DNA of 64,000 bases. It comes from Bog-159 sp049520215 (GTDB lineage Bacteria > Acidobacteriota > Terriglobia > Bryobacterales > Bryobacteraceae). Below, one piece after another: positions 26,450-34,740 of the stretch. The first letter of the stretch is position 1; each line of letters starts with the position of its first letter. Position numbers and translations under genes: made by a program. The notes under the pieces were generated by a model that worked only from the letters and a program-made list of their open reading frames with translations, was not told where the DNA came from and made no database searches. The stretch lies in the NCBI GenBank assembly GCA_049520215.1, contig JBEKPZ010000013.1, positions 1 through 64,000 on the forward strand. Direction: 5' to 3'.

Positions 26450-27885
26450 CTGCGGCCAAGCAGAAACTGATCGATCTTCTGGGTCCTCGCGGATACCTGG
26501 ACCGTCCCGAAGATCTGGCGCTCTACGAATACGACGGCAGCGTGGAAAAGGGCCGACCCGAGATGGTGGCCTTCCCGCGCAGCACCGAAGACGTAGCCGG
26601 CATTGTCAAGATCGCGGCCGAATACGGCGTGCCCGTGGTGGGACGCGGCGCCGGAACCGGCTTGAGCGGCGGCGCGATCCCGCGCGAGGGCGGCGTAGTG
26701 GTGGGATTCGCACGCATGAACCGCATCCTGGAAATCGATTTGGAAAACGAGCGCGTGCTAGTGGAGCCCGGCGTGGTGAATCTGGATGTCACGCTGGCGG
26801 TCCAATCGCAGGGCTACTTCTACGCTCCCGATCCCTCCAGCCAGCGCGCCTGCACTATGGGCGGCAACGTGGCCGAGAACGCCGGCGGCCCGCACACGCT
26901 GGCCTACGGCGTGACCACTAACCATGTGCTGGGTCTAGAGTTCGTGCTGCCGGATGGCACCGTGGTGACCACCGGCGGAAAGGAAACTGAGCAGCCGGGT
27001 TACGACCTGACCGGCCTGTTGACCGGCTCGGAAGGCACCATGGCACTGGTCACCAAAGCGATGGTGCGGCTGATGCGCAAGCCGGAGATGGTGAAGACCA
27101 TCTTGGCCATCTACGATGACGTTGAGGATTGCGGGGCCACGGTGGCCGAGATTACCGCGCGCGCCATCGTTCCGGTAGCCGTCGAGATGCTGGATGGCGT
27201 GATGCTCCGCATGGTGGAAGAGGCCACCCACGCCGGCTATCCCATGGATGCGGCGGCCGTGCTGCTGATTGAGCTGGAAGGATTGCGCGAGAACGTGGAG
27301 GAGCAGGTCGAACAGATTCGCGAGGTGTGCCAGTCCTGCCGCGCGCGCGAGGTCCGCGTGGCCAAGACCGCCGAGGAGCGCGAACTGCTCTGGAAAGGCC
27401 GCAAGAACGCTTTTGGCGCGGTGGGCCGCGTCAGCCCATTCTATTACGTGCAGGATGGCGTGGTGCCGCGCACGCAGATCGCGCCCACCCTGCACGTGAT
27501 CGGCGAGGTGAGCCGCAAGTATGGCCTGACCATCAGCAACATTTTCCATGCGGGGGATGGCAACATGCACCCCATCATTCTGTTCGATGCCCGCAAACCT
27601 GGCGACCTGGAGAAAGCCCGGGCCGCCGGCGCCGAGATCCTGGAACACTGCCTCAGCGTGGGCGGGTCGATCACCGGCGAACACGGTGTGGGGATGGAGA
27701 AGAACGAATTGATGGCGCGCCAGTTCAAACCGGAAACACTGGAGACGATGGGGGCGTTGAAGCGGCTTTTCGATCCCGAGAACCGCATGAACCCCGGCAA
27801 AATGCTACCCACCGGAAGAGGCTGCCTGGAGATCCGGCAGATGCCGCTGGACGCTTCTGGAAGCGATGGTCAGGCGATTTTCTAA
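26443..27885 (+). CDS. glcD: FAD-linked oxidase, glycolate oxidase GlcD-like
   Basis: 480 residues. FAD-binding PCMH domain at ~40-220: VGRGAGTGLSGGAIP, PDPSSQRACTMGGNVAENAGGP-type pattern (split here) and GTVVTTGGKETEQPGYDLTG. The FAD-oxidase C domain follows, with FHAGDGNMHPII and the catalytic-site GEHGVGMEKNE. Family members oxidise glycolate or D-lactate using FAD with a partner such as GlcE or GlcF; none is adjacent. The GTG start at 26443 sits inside a palindromic repeat and encodes MLPAAKQKLIDLLG; the family usually begins about here, so little coding sequence is missing. Confidence 0.9.
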   Translation: MLPAAKQKLIDLLGPRGYLDRPEDLALYEYDGSVEKGRPEMVAFPRSTEDVAGIVKIAAEYGVPVVGRGAGTGLSGGAIPREGGVVVGFARMNRILEIDLENERVLVEPGVVNLDVTLAVQSQGYFYAPDPSSQRACTMGGNVAENAGGPHTLAYGVTTNHVLGLEFVLPDGTVVTTGGKETEQPGYDLTGLLTGSEGTMALVTKAMVRLMRKPEMVKTILAIYDDVEDCGATVAEITARAIVPVAVEMLDGVMLRMVEEATHAGYPMDAAAVLLIELEGLRENVEEQVEQIREVCQSCRAREVRVAKTAEERELLWKGRKNAFGAVGRVSPFYYVQDGVVPRTQIAPTLHVIGEVSRKYGLTISNIFHAGDGNMHPIILFDARKPGDLEKARAAGAEILEHCLSVGGSITGEHGVGMEKNELMARQFKPETLETMGALKRLFDPENRMNPGKMLPTGRGCLEIRQMPLDASGSDGQAIF

Positions 27886-27969
27886 CCTGGCCATTGGACC
27901 GTTAGCTGCGCCAAGCTCCGCACTGAGGTAGAACGGGTATCGCTTCCGGCTCCTGGGCGCCAACTTAAC

Positions 27970-28034
27970 CCTATTGAGTCTCGCGTGATACGGTGACGGT
28001 TTCCACGAGAAATGTGACTCTCTGCATCGGGGTC
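27970..28034. repeat. Second copy of a dispersed intergenic repeat
   Basis: CCTATTGAGTCTCGCGTGA, then TACGGTGAC, a 22-base insertion absent at 24173-24216, and CTCTGCATCGGGG. Two substitutions separate the left halves. Nature unknown; the first copy is read in a weak frame on the minus strand, so it may derive from coding DNA. Confidence 0.55.
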
Positions 28035-28094
28035 GTCCGCAAACGGACGCAGTGCACGCACCGGACTCAGGGTAATTCCTTGAAATGCTATGGC

Positions 28095-28573
28095 AAGGCG
28101 CATACACCCGGCCCACGCTGGTGATTTATCAGTATCAAATCGACCCGGAAATGGGTTGGATGCATGCCCGCATTCAAACTTGGTTTCCCGATAACGGACG
28201 GCCATGCCGGTCTTCTCGTGCTGGAAGGTCGGGGTGAGTTCTGTACAGGTCAGAGCGCACACGTTGCCTTGCCGGATGGCCAATTTAGCCGCATGCGCGC
28301 GCGATCTGGTCCTTGTCGGCCTGTTGAGTCGCGGATATATTCGACCGGCAGCTTTTGTTGGAGGAACGGTGCCAGGGAGGCCTCCTTCAATTCCGCACTG
28401 GCCTTTTTGACGTGATCCCCAAACTGCTTACAGAGCAGCCCATTGCGAATCAGGTACATCTTCATGCCTTCCCCATGGGTGAGGCGTCGCAGAGAACCGC
28501 GGAACAACACGCGGTCAAAACCGGAAAGCGTACCCTGGATCTGGGATTCAAACTTAGCGATAAACTGTTTCAT
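28095..28573 (-). pseudogene. Scrambled remnant of a transposase-like gene
   Basis: Starting at an ATG at 28573, the minus strand reads MKQFIAKFESQIQGTLSGFD, RVLFRGSLRRLTHGEGMKM and LPVEYIRDST, the N-terminus of a mobile-gene family of ~450 residues often found in many copies. The frame then shifts (around 28280) and continues LAIRQGNVCALTCTELTPTF to about 28196. The next family segment, QIDPEMGWMHARIQTWFP, is present but encoded on the PLUS strand at ~28110-28190, so this part has been inverted. The remaining ~300 residues are missing. Family identity is from motif memory; the inversion is read directly. Confidence 0.65.
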
Positions 28574-28683
28574 GGCGTTTCCTCCTGGTGCATGGTGATT
28601 TGGAACATCAACCAAGGTACTTCTTCGGAAACGCCATTTGAGTTTGCGGCTTGCCGCTTTGCGGGGCGGCCAATCTTGGCCGC
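28547..28683 (-). repeat. 137-bp repeat, copy A: hairpin arm plus 5' end of transposase-like gene
   Basis: Matches 42652-42788 in opposite orientation almost base for base. It starts with the hairpin arm GCGGCCAAGATTGGCCGC, includes a Shine-Dalgarno CAGGAGG and the ATG, and ends within the ninth codon (MKQFIAKFE). After that the two copies differ completely. Confidence 0.85.
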
Positions 28684-28842
28684 CCCACATTAGCCCGAGG
28701 GAAGGTGCAGATCTGTCGCCGGAACTGTCACTGTATTAAGCGAACGTCAATAGGTCAGGCTCTTCAACTCGGACATAGTTCTACCAGAGGACGGAGACGC
28801 GATGTCCGTTGGGCCCGAAGGCAGGCCGCCCGTCTCCGATTT

Positions 28843-29051
28843 ATGAAGCCACTTGGACTGACCGCCAATCGGCTGGCAACCAAACTCTCAGTACCGGTGA
28901 CGCGAGTCAACGACATTGTCTGTGGCCGGCGCGCCATCACGGCGGACACTGCATTGCACCTGGCCCGCTGCTTCGGAACGACGCCTCAGTTTGGATGAAC
29001 CTACAGTCCAACTACGATCTCGAATTGGCGCAGGCTGTGCGGGTACCCTAG
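28843..29051 (+). pseudogene. higA: HigA-family antitoxin remnant with frameshift
   Basis: Reads MKPLGLTANRLATKLSVPV, NDIVCGRRAITADTALHLAR and CFGTTPQF, the DNA-binding helix-turn-helix of HigA-type antitoxins. At 28993 one T is missing (CAGTTTGGATG where CAGTTTTGG is expected), giving a stop; the shifted frame continues WMNLQSNYDLELAQ to about 29051. The usual N-terminus before FMKPLG is replaced by unrelated sequence, and no HigB toxin is adjacent. Confidence 0.65.
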
Positions 29052-29140
29052 ATGTCCGCTCCCGCGCCACGTGATCCCACAATCGTACACCACCCTCGCT
29101 CCGCCGCCGGCCTAACCTATTGAATCGATTCCCAGCGCCC

Positions 29141-29157
29141 TTGGCACAAAGCCTGCC
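29141..29157 (+). promoter_or_regulatory. Sigma-54 (-24/-12) promoter-like site
   Basis: TTGGCACAAAGCCTGCC has the invariant GG (29143-29144) and GC (29155-29156) separated by ten bases, with the full TGGCAC left half. Transcription would start about 12 bases later, just before the GGAGG and the ATG at 29181. Activator sites were not identified. Confidence 0.5.
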
Positions 29158-29180
29158 TACGCAATCCCGGAGGATTGTCG

Positions 29181-31589
29181 ATGAATAGCTTCGCGCAGGA
29201 TTTCCGCTATGCCTTCCGCAACCTGCGGCATAATCCCGCCTTCACGGCAGTCGCGATCGGCGCGTTGGCCATCGGTATCGGTGCGAACACGGCCGTCTTT
29301 ACGGTCGTCGAATCGGTGCTGCTGCGGCCGCTACCGTATCACGAACCGTCCCAGTTGTACACGGTCCGGCCTATGCCTAAGCAGCCAACGCCGTTCGGCG
29401 GCGGGTCGATGTCCGATCCCCAATTCATCGCCTGCCGGTCCGCCACCACGGCCTTCCAGCAGCTTGCGGCCTACGACGGCGGGAACTGGAACGGCACAGG
29501 TGTTGGCGATCCCGTAGCTATTCACGGCCAGGAGGTAACCACCAACTTCTTCGCCACGCTGGGTGTGCAGCCCCAACTCGGTCGCGGCTTTCGGCCCGAA
29601 GAGGAGTCGCCCGCCGCCCCCAAGGTCGCGGTCTTGAGCGATACCTTCTGGCGCACTCACTTCCAGGGCGGCCGCGATGTGCTGGGCAAGTCGATAACGC
29701 TCGACGGCGTGCCTCGTACCATCGTTGGCGTGATGCCGGCGGGTTTCGACCCCATTCAGGAACTTTGGCTCCCGGCGGTCCTGGAGCCGGACAATCATCA
29801 CATCGCCTTCCGGCAGGTGATCGGCAGGCTCGCGGCGGGCGCCACTCTGGCGCGCGCGAAAGACGAACTGGACGCGGCCAACGCGCGGGTGACGGCCGAG
29901 GAGCACGGCCGGCATGGCGAAAAAATGGAGATGGCCATCGCCCCGTTGCGCGACAGCATCGTCGGCGACGCACGGCCCGCCCTGCTAGTCTTCCTGGGAG
30001 CGGTGGGTTGCGTGCTGCTGATCGCCTGCGTGAACGTAGCCAATCTGTTGCTCTCCCGCGCGTCGGCGCGCAAGCAGGAGATCGCCATTCGCGCATCGCT
30101 GGGCGCTACGCGCTGGCGCCTGGCGCGGCAACTGCTGACCGAGAGCGCCATGCTCGGCGTCATCGGCGGATTGCTCGGCCTCATCGTCGCGCTCTGGGGC
30201 GTCGAAACCTTGATCCAGTTCGCGCCCGCCAATCGCATCCCGCGCATCGATGAGATCCGCTTCGACGGCTGGGTGTTCGCTTTCAATATGGGCGTCTCCC
30301 TCGTAACCAGCGTGCTCTTCGGCCTGGCGCCCGCGCTGCAATTGACGCGCGCGCGACAGACGCGGAATTGGAAAGATGCAGCCGCCCGCGGCAGCGCCCG
30401 CACCGGCGCGCTGCGCTCCGTGCTCGTCATGGCGGAAGTGGCGCTGGCTCTGACCCTCCTGATCGGCGCGGGCCTGCTCGTCCGCAGCTTCGAGAAATTG
30501 CGCAGCGTCAACCTCGGTTTCCGGCCCGACAACGTCCTGGCGGTGAGCGTGCAACTCTACGGCAAGCCATACGAATCGGCTGCACAAATCCAACGCTTCG
30601 ACAACGATGTCCTGGAACGCATCTCGCACGTGGACGGTGTGACCGCTGCCGGACTGGTGAACTGGCTGCCCATGTCCGAAGCCCTCATCCAGGGAGATTT
30701 CAAACTGGGTGACCAGCAACTGCCGCCGGACGTGATCGTCGCCAAACCCGCCGTCAGCCCCGGCTATTTCAGGGCGATGGGCATCCCGCTCCTGCGCGGC
30801 CGGTCGTTCGATGAGCACGACACCCTGAAATCCGCACAGGTAGCCATGGTCGATCAGTCCTTCGCCCGCCGCTTCTGGCCGCACCAGGATCCCATCGGCA
30901 AGCGTATCAGCTTCGCCGACAATCCCAAAGCGGAGGACGACTGGATGATCGTAGTCGGCGTGGCGGGATCGATCCGCCAGCAGAATCCGGCCTCGCGGAT
31001 CATGGCCATTTACCAGCCGGTCGCACAAGTGCAGGTGCCGGTCTTCCTGCAATACGCCAGCTTCGTGGTGCGCTCGCATGCGGATACCGCCAGCCTCGCC
31101 CCGGCGTTGCGCGCGCAGCTCTGGAATGTGGACAAAGACCTGCCCATCCAAACGATCAGCAGCATGCAGGACTTGCTGTACGCCTCCACGGCCGAGCCGC
31201 GCTTTCAAACGCGTGTTCTCGCGTCGTTCTCCTCCGTCGCTTTTCTGCTAGCCATCGTCGGCATTTACGGCGTGATGGCTTATTCGGTGACGCAGCGCAC
31301 GCAGGAAATCGGCATCCGCATGGCGCTCGGCGCCGAGCGCCGCCACATCGTGCATATGATCCTGTGGCGCAGCGCCGCGTTGGTCTTGGGCGGCCTCGGG
31401 ATCGGACTCGCCGGCGCCTGGGCCACCACGCGGGTGTTGAAGGACTTTCTCTTCGAGGTGACGCCATTCGATCCGCTTACTTTCGCCGCCGTATCGCTGT
31501 TGCTGGCGTTAGTTGCACTGGCCGCTTGCTACCTTCCCGCGCGGCGCGCAGCCGCCATCGATCCGCTGGTGGCATTACGATATGAGTAA
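29181..31589 (+). CDS. ADOP family MacB-like ABC permease
   Basis: 802 residues from the ATG at 29181, with CGGAGGA seven bases upstream. The layout is that of acidobacterial duplicated orphan permeases: first membrane helix and MacB periplasmic domain (GIGANTAVFTVVESVLLRPL near residue 35), an FtsX-like three-helix core with RASARKQEIAIRASLGATRW (~295), a second MacB periplasmic domain (~430-640), and a second FtsX core with TQRTQEIGIRMALGAERR (~715). It ends AIDPLVALRYE. No ATPase gene is adjacent, as usual for these orphans. The putative sigma-54 site directly upstream suggests activator control. The 3' end is duplicated at 32366. Confidence 0.92.
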   Translation: MNSFAQDFRYAFRNLRHNPAFTAVAIGALAIGIGANTAVFTVVESVLLRPLPYHEPSQLYTVRPMPKQPTPFGGGSMSDPQFIACRSATTAFQQLAAYDGGNWNGTGVGDPVAIHGQEVTTNFFATLGVQPQLGRGFRPEEESPAAPKVAVLSDTFWRTHFQGGRDVLGKSITLDGVPRTIVGVMPAGFDPIQELWLPAVLEPDNHHIAFRQVIGRLAAGATLARAKDELDAANARVTAEEHGRHGEKMEMAIAPLRDSIVGDARPALLVFLGAVGCVLLIACVNVANLLLSRASARKQEIAIRASLGATRWRLARQLLTESAMLGVIGGLLGLIVALWGVETLIQFAPANRIPRIDEIRFDGWVFAFNMGVSLVTSVLFGLAPALQLTRARQTRNWKDAAARGSARTGALRSVLVMAEVALALTLLIGAGLLVRSFEKLRSVNLGFRPDNVLAVSVQLYGKPYESAAQIQRFDNDVLERISHVDGVTAAGLVNWLPMSEALIQGDFKLGDQQLPPDVIVAKPAVSPGYFRAMGIPLLRGRSFDEHDTLKSAQVAMVDQSFARRFWPHQDPIGKRISFADNPKAEDDWMIVVGVAGSIRQQNPASRIMAIYQPVAQVQVPVFLQYASFVVRSHADTASLAPALRAQLWNVDKDLPIQTISSMQDLLYASTAEPRFQTRVLASFSSVAFLLAIVGIYGVMAYSVTQRTQEIGIRMALGAERRHIVHMILWRSAALVLGGLGIGLAGAWATTRVLKDFLFEVTPFDPLTFAAVSLLLALVALAACYLPARRAAAIDPLVALRYE
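31557..31588 (+). repeat. 32-bp direct repeat, copy 1 (3' end of ADOP gene)
   Basis: The last 32 bases of the ADOP coding region up to GAGTA are repeated perfectly at 32366-32397. Copy 1 continues AACTG (stop TAA), copy 2 continues GATGG (stop TAG). Confidence 0.95.
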
Positions 31590-31596
31590 ACTGCGC

Positions 31597-32365
31597 CTAC
31601 GGCGTGAACGAGAAGACGGTTCCTTCGTTGAAAGCGCCGCCTTCTTGGGTCGTGCCGTAGAGCACGCCATTGCCGTCGACGGCGAGACTCCCGTTGGGCG
31701 TGGCGCCATCGGCGGCACTCTTGAAACTGTAGAGCACTGCTTCGGTCCAGGAACCCCCAGGAGACGCGGGTGGTGTTAGCGAGAAGATTGTGCCGCAGCC
31801 TTGTTCGAGAAAGCAGCCTGGGAGTCCGCCCCATTGGGTTGTCCCATAGAGCACACCGTTGAAGGCGGTGAGTCCACCTGTGGGCAAGGCGCCATCGCCA
31901 TTCAGTACACCAGTAAATTGATACAGGACCGCGAACTTCCCCTCTCCCGAGGAGCCTGGCGGGATCATGGACCACACAGACCCGCAACCTTCAGTGCAGT
32001 TATTACCTACCGATCCATCAGAGCCGGAAGACGCGGTGCCGAAAAGCGCTCCACTGTTGTCAACGAGAACTCCCCCGAGCGGAACCGTTCCGTCGCCAAT
32101 ACGGCCGGTGAAATCATGAAGGATCGTTTCGACCCAAGGGCCGCCGGGAATGTGTGGCGGGGTCAACGAAAATATCGTCCCGCAACCACTAAAATCCCCG
32201 TAGCAGCCGCCGGTACCGCCTGCCTCAGTCGTGCCATAAAGCTGGCCGTAAGAGCCTAAAGCAACGTCGTTGGGCCGTAGGCCATCGCTACCCCCGGTGA
32301 AGGTGTGGAGGATCGTTTCCTGCCAAGATCCGCCGGGAGATGCCGGCGGAGTCGAGGAGAGCACG
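31597..32365 (-). pseudogene. GloVer (TIGR03803) repeat protein, 5'-truncated fragment
   Basis: About 255 residues with four repeats of the TIGR03803 type: TILHTFTGGSDGLRPNDVAL then GQLYGTTEAGGT, LHDFTGRIGDG then GALFGTASSG, LYQFTG then GVLYGTTQWGG, and LYSFKS then GVLYGTTQEGG, ending GTVFSFTP. Normal proteins begin with a signal peptide and more repeats; here coding similarity ends at 32365, exactly where the 32-bp direct repeat begins. The frame runs on to 32541 but over the antisense of another gene. Full-length relatives are exported and of unknown role. Confidence 0.75.
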
Positions 32366-32397
32366 ATCGATCCGCTGGTGGCATTACGATATGAGTA
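32366..32397 (+). repeat. 32-bp direct repeat, copy 2
   Basis: Identical to 31557-31588. Its frame would end ALRYE then TAG, followed after no gap by the ATG at 32399 (TAGATG). This suggests that the ADOP gene was once directly joined to the next gene. Confidence 0.95.
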
Positions 32398-32398
32398 G

Positions 32399-33805
32399 AT
32401 GGCGGAAGAATCCAACAGCACTCGGCCGAAAGCCCTGAAGATCAATCTCGACGGCCGCAGGTACGGCACGTTTGCCGAAATCGGCGCCGGCCAGGAGGTT
32501 GCCCGCTGGTTCTTCCACGCCGGGAAAGCCGCCGGCACCATCGCCCTGACCGCTTCGGCTTACGACATGGCCATCAGCGATAGCATTTACGGCCCGACCC
32601 AGCACTACGTCAGCCGCCAGCGCCTGGAGGCCATGCTCGACCACGAGTTCAAACGTCTGGTGGAGCGCCTGGACCAGAGCCGCGGAGAGCACACCGCGTT
32701 CTTCGTATTCGCGGATACATCCGCCACGCAAACCCACTCGCACCGGCCCGCGGGACATAGCTGGCTGGGCGTCCGTTTCCAGACGGAGCCACGCGGCGAG
32801 CCATCCGAGATCATTCTGCACGTGGAAATGCTGGACCCTGTCACGGTCGAGCAGCAAGAGGCACTCGGCCTGGCCGGCGTGAACCTGATCTATGCCGCCT
32901 TCTACTATGCGGACGATCCCGCGCACCTGATTGCCTCGTTGATGGACGATCTGAGCCGCCGCCGGATCGAAGTAGATATGATCAAGTTCTCCGGCCCGGC
33001 ATTCGCAAAGGTGGACAACCGCCTGATGAGCCTGCAGCTCGTCGAACAGGGGCTTACTGACGCCGTCATGTTTACGGCCGATGGCGCGGTCGTGCAACCC
33101 GCGGAAGTGCTCTACAACAAGCCGGTGATGATTGGGCGGGGCAACTTCCGGCCGGTCACTAACGTCACGCTGGAAATGCTGGACCGCGCCGTCCGCCAGC
33201 TTCAGCAGGATTCACCGGACGCCCAGGACCTAATCGCCATCATGGAGATGACGTTGAATAACCTGATGTCCGAGCAAGCTATCGATCCCCAGGATTTCCT
33301 GGCGCGCGTCGATATTCTGGGCGTGCTGGGCAAAATGGTCATAATTTCGAATTACACCAGGTTCGACATGGTCACCAGCTACTTGCGCCACTACACGCAA
33401 AACTGGATCGGGATGGCCATGGGCGTCCCAACCTTGCGCCAGGTGTTCGATGAGAAATACTACGCCGAAATGGAAGGCGGCATCCTGGAGGGTTTAGGCA
33501 AACTCTTCCAGGGACGCGTCAAGCTGCTCATCCTTCCGACGCGAGAAACAGACGCCGGAGAGCTGACTACCTCCGATCGGCTCGACGTGAAACCGGAACT
33601 GACCCACCTATACAGACATCTCGTCGAGAACGGTTACATCGAATCCATCCGCGAGTTCGACCCCGCCGACTTGCACGTCACGCCGGGCGAAGTGCTGGCA
33701 GCCATCCAATCGGGCGACCCAAGCTGGGAAAAGCTGGTGCCGCCACAAGCCGCCGAGGTGATCAAGCAGAAGGGCTTGTTCGGCTACAATGGAGGGCGGG
33801 CTTGA
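32399..33805 (+). CDS. Conserved bacterial protein, AGQEVARxFF/AAGTIAxTxSAYDM family
   Basis: 468 residues, soluble. Shows a strongly conserved N-terminal block: KALKINLDGRRYGTFAEIGA, GQEVARWFFHAGKAAGTIAL and SAYDMAISDSIYG. Relatives in Acidobacteria, Cyanobacteria and others carry differing labels (nicotinate-nucleotide adenylyltransferase, TonB-dependent receptor) without convincing fold support, so no function is asserted. No membrane spans or signal peptide. The ATG overlaps a TAG that ends the duplicated ADOP tail; no Shine-Dalgarno is seen. The last codons GGRA and the TGA stop are supplied by a hairpin-array repeat, so the natural C-terminus may have been altered. Confidence 0.7.
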   Translation: MAEESNSTRPKALKINLDGRRYGTFAEIGAGQEVARWFFHAGKAAGTIALTASAYDMAISDSIYGPTQHYVSRQRLEAMLDHEFKRLVERLDQSRGEHTAFFVFADTSATQTHSHRPAGHSWLGVRFQTEPRGEPSEIILHVEMLDPVTVEQQEALGLAGVNLIYAAFYYADDPAHLIASLMDDLSRRRIEVDMIKFSGPAFAKVDNRLMSLQLVEQGLTDAVMFTADGAVVQPAEVLYNKPVMIGRGNFRPVTNVTLEMLDRAVRQLQQDSPDAQDLIAIMEMTLNNLMSEQAIDPQDFLARVDILGVLGKMVIISNYTRFDMVTSYLRHYTQNWIGMAMGVPTLRQVFDEKYYAEMEGGILEGLGKLFQGRVKLLILPTRETDAGELTTSDRLDVKPELTHLYRHLVENGYIESIREFDPADLHVTPGEVLAAIQSGDPSWEKLVPPQAAEVIKQKGLFGYNGGRA

Positions 33806-33829
33806 GCCCGCGCGGGGCTTTAGCCCCGC
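33794..33829. repeat. Hairpin-array intergenic repeat, partial copy l
   Basis: Arms GCGGGCTTGAGCCCGC and GCGGGGCTTTAGCCCCGC. The TGA stop of the preceding gene lies in the loop of the first arm. Same pair of arms as copy f. Confidence 0.8.
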
Positions 33830-33899
33830 TCGCGTATTCCACCACTAGCAAATACCCCACCAACGGAAATAGGAAACTTTTCCAGGAGGGAAACACCAA

Positions 33900-34664
33900 G
33901 TGAATAAGCTGCTATACGCCACAGTTGGAGCCGCCTGCCTCGTCGCCGCCGGCTGTTCGAAGAAAGTTGCCATGAAGCCGGCGCCCCCACCCGCGGTATA
34001 ACAGGCTAAAGCGAGCGTCCCGGATAGACCCGTGATCTCGCTGTTTGCCGCTTCGCCCGGAACCATCGACAAAGGCGGCCAGGCAACCCTGCGTTGGGCC
34101 GTGGAACACGCCGACAACGTGCAGATCGCTCCGGCGTTGGGACAGGTACAGGAGTCCGGGAGCCGCGAAATCTTTCCCAGCGCCGACACCGTTTACACAT
34201 TGACGGCCACCGGGCCGGGCGGAACTGCATCCGCCAGGGCCAGTATCGGCATCCTCGTACACACAGCATCCACAAGAATGCCGGATCAGGCGACCAGGAA
34301 TCAGATCCAGGAGTTGCTCAACCGCATTCAGGACGCTTACTTCGACTACAACAAGCACAGTCTTCGCCCGGACGCGGAGCAGGCCCTGGTGGCGGACGCC
34401 AAAACCCTCGGCGAAATCCTGAAGGACTATCCGGACTATAAGCTCACCGTGCAGGGCCATTGCGATGAGCGCGGATCGGAAGAATATAACCTGGCCCTCG
34501 GCGATGAGCGCGCCACTCAAGCCAAGGACTATCTGCCCTCCCTGGGTGTTCCGGGCGCGCAACTGAAGACCATCAGCTACGGCAAAGAGAGACAGGTCTG
34601 CAGCGAGCACGACGAAGCGTGCTGGCAGAAGAACCGCCGCGCGCACATCACGCAAGAGCAGTAA
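33900..34664 (+). pseudogene. pal: Peptidoglycan-associated lipoprotein (Pal/OmpA) with in-frame stop
   Basis: GTG at 33900, preceded by CAGGAGGG, starts a lipoprotein signal MNKLLYATVGAACLVAAGCS with the lipobox Cys at residue 19. After PPPPAV an in-frame TAA (33999-34001) interrupts the gene, and the same frame resumes QAKASVPDRPVISLFAAS. An OmpA-type peptidoglycan-binding domain follows near the end: YFDYNKHSLRPDAEQAL, VQGHCDERGSEEYNLALGDE and RRAHITQEQ. A CAA or CAG to TAA change explains the break. A GTG at 34032 could restart translation but would give a protein with no export signal. Either pseudogene, readthrough, or sequence error. Confidence 0.85.
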
Positions 34665-34740
34665 ACCGGACTTCGCCCCGCGGGTAAATGAAACGCCGCG
34701 GCGACGCAGTGCGTCCGATCTGGCAGCGGAGGGTAGCCGT

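Noticed and set aside
32365..32541. Upstream extension of the GloVer frame
   Set aside because: It runs antisense through the 32-bp repeat and the start of the next gene; repeat-type similarity ends at 32365.
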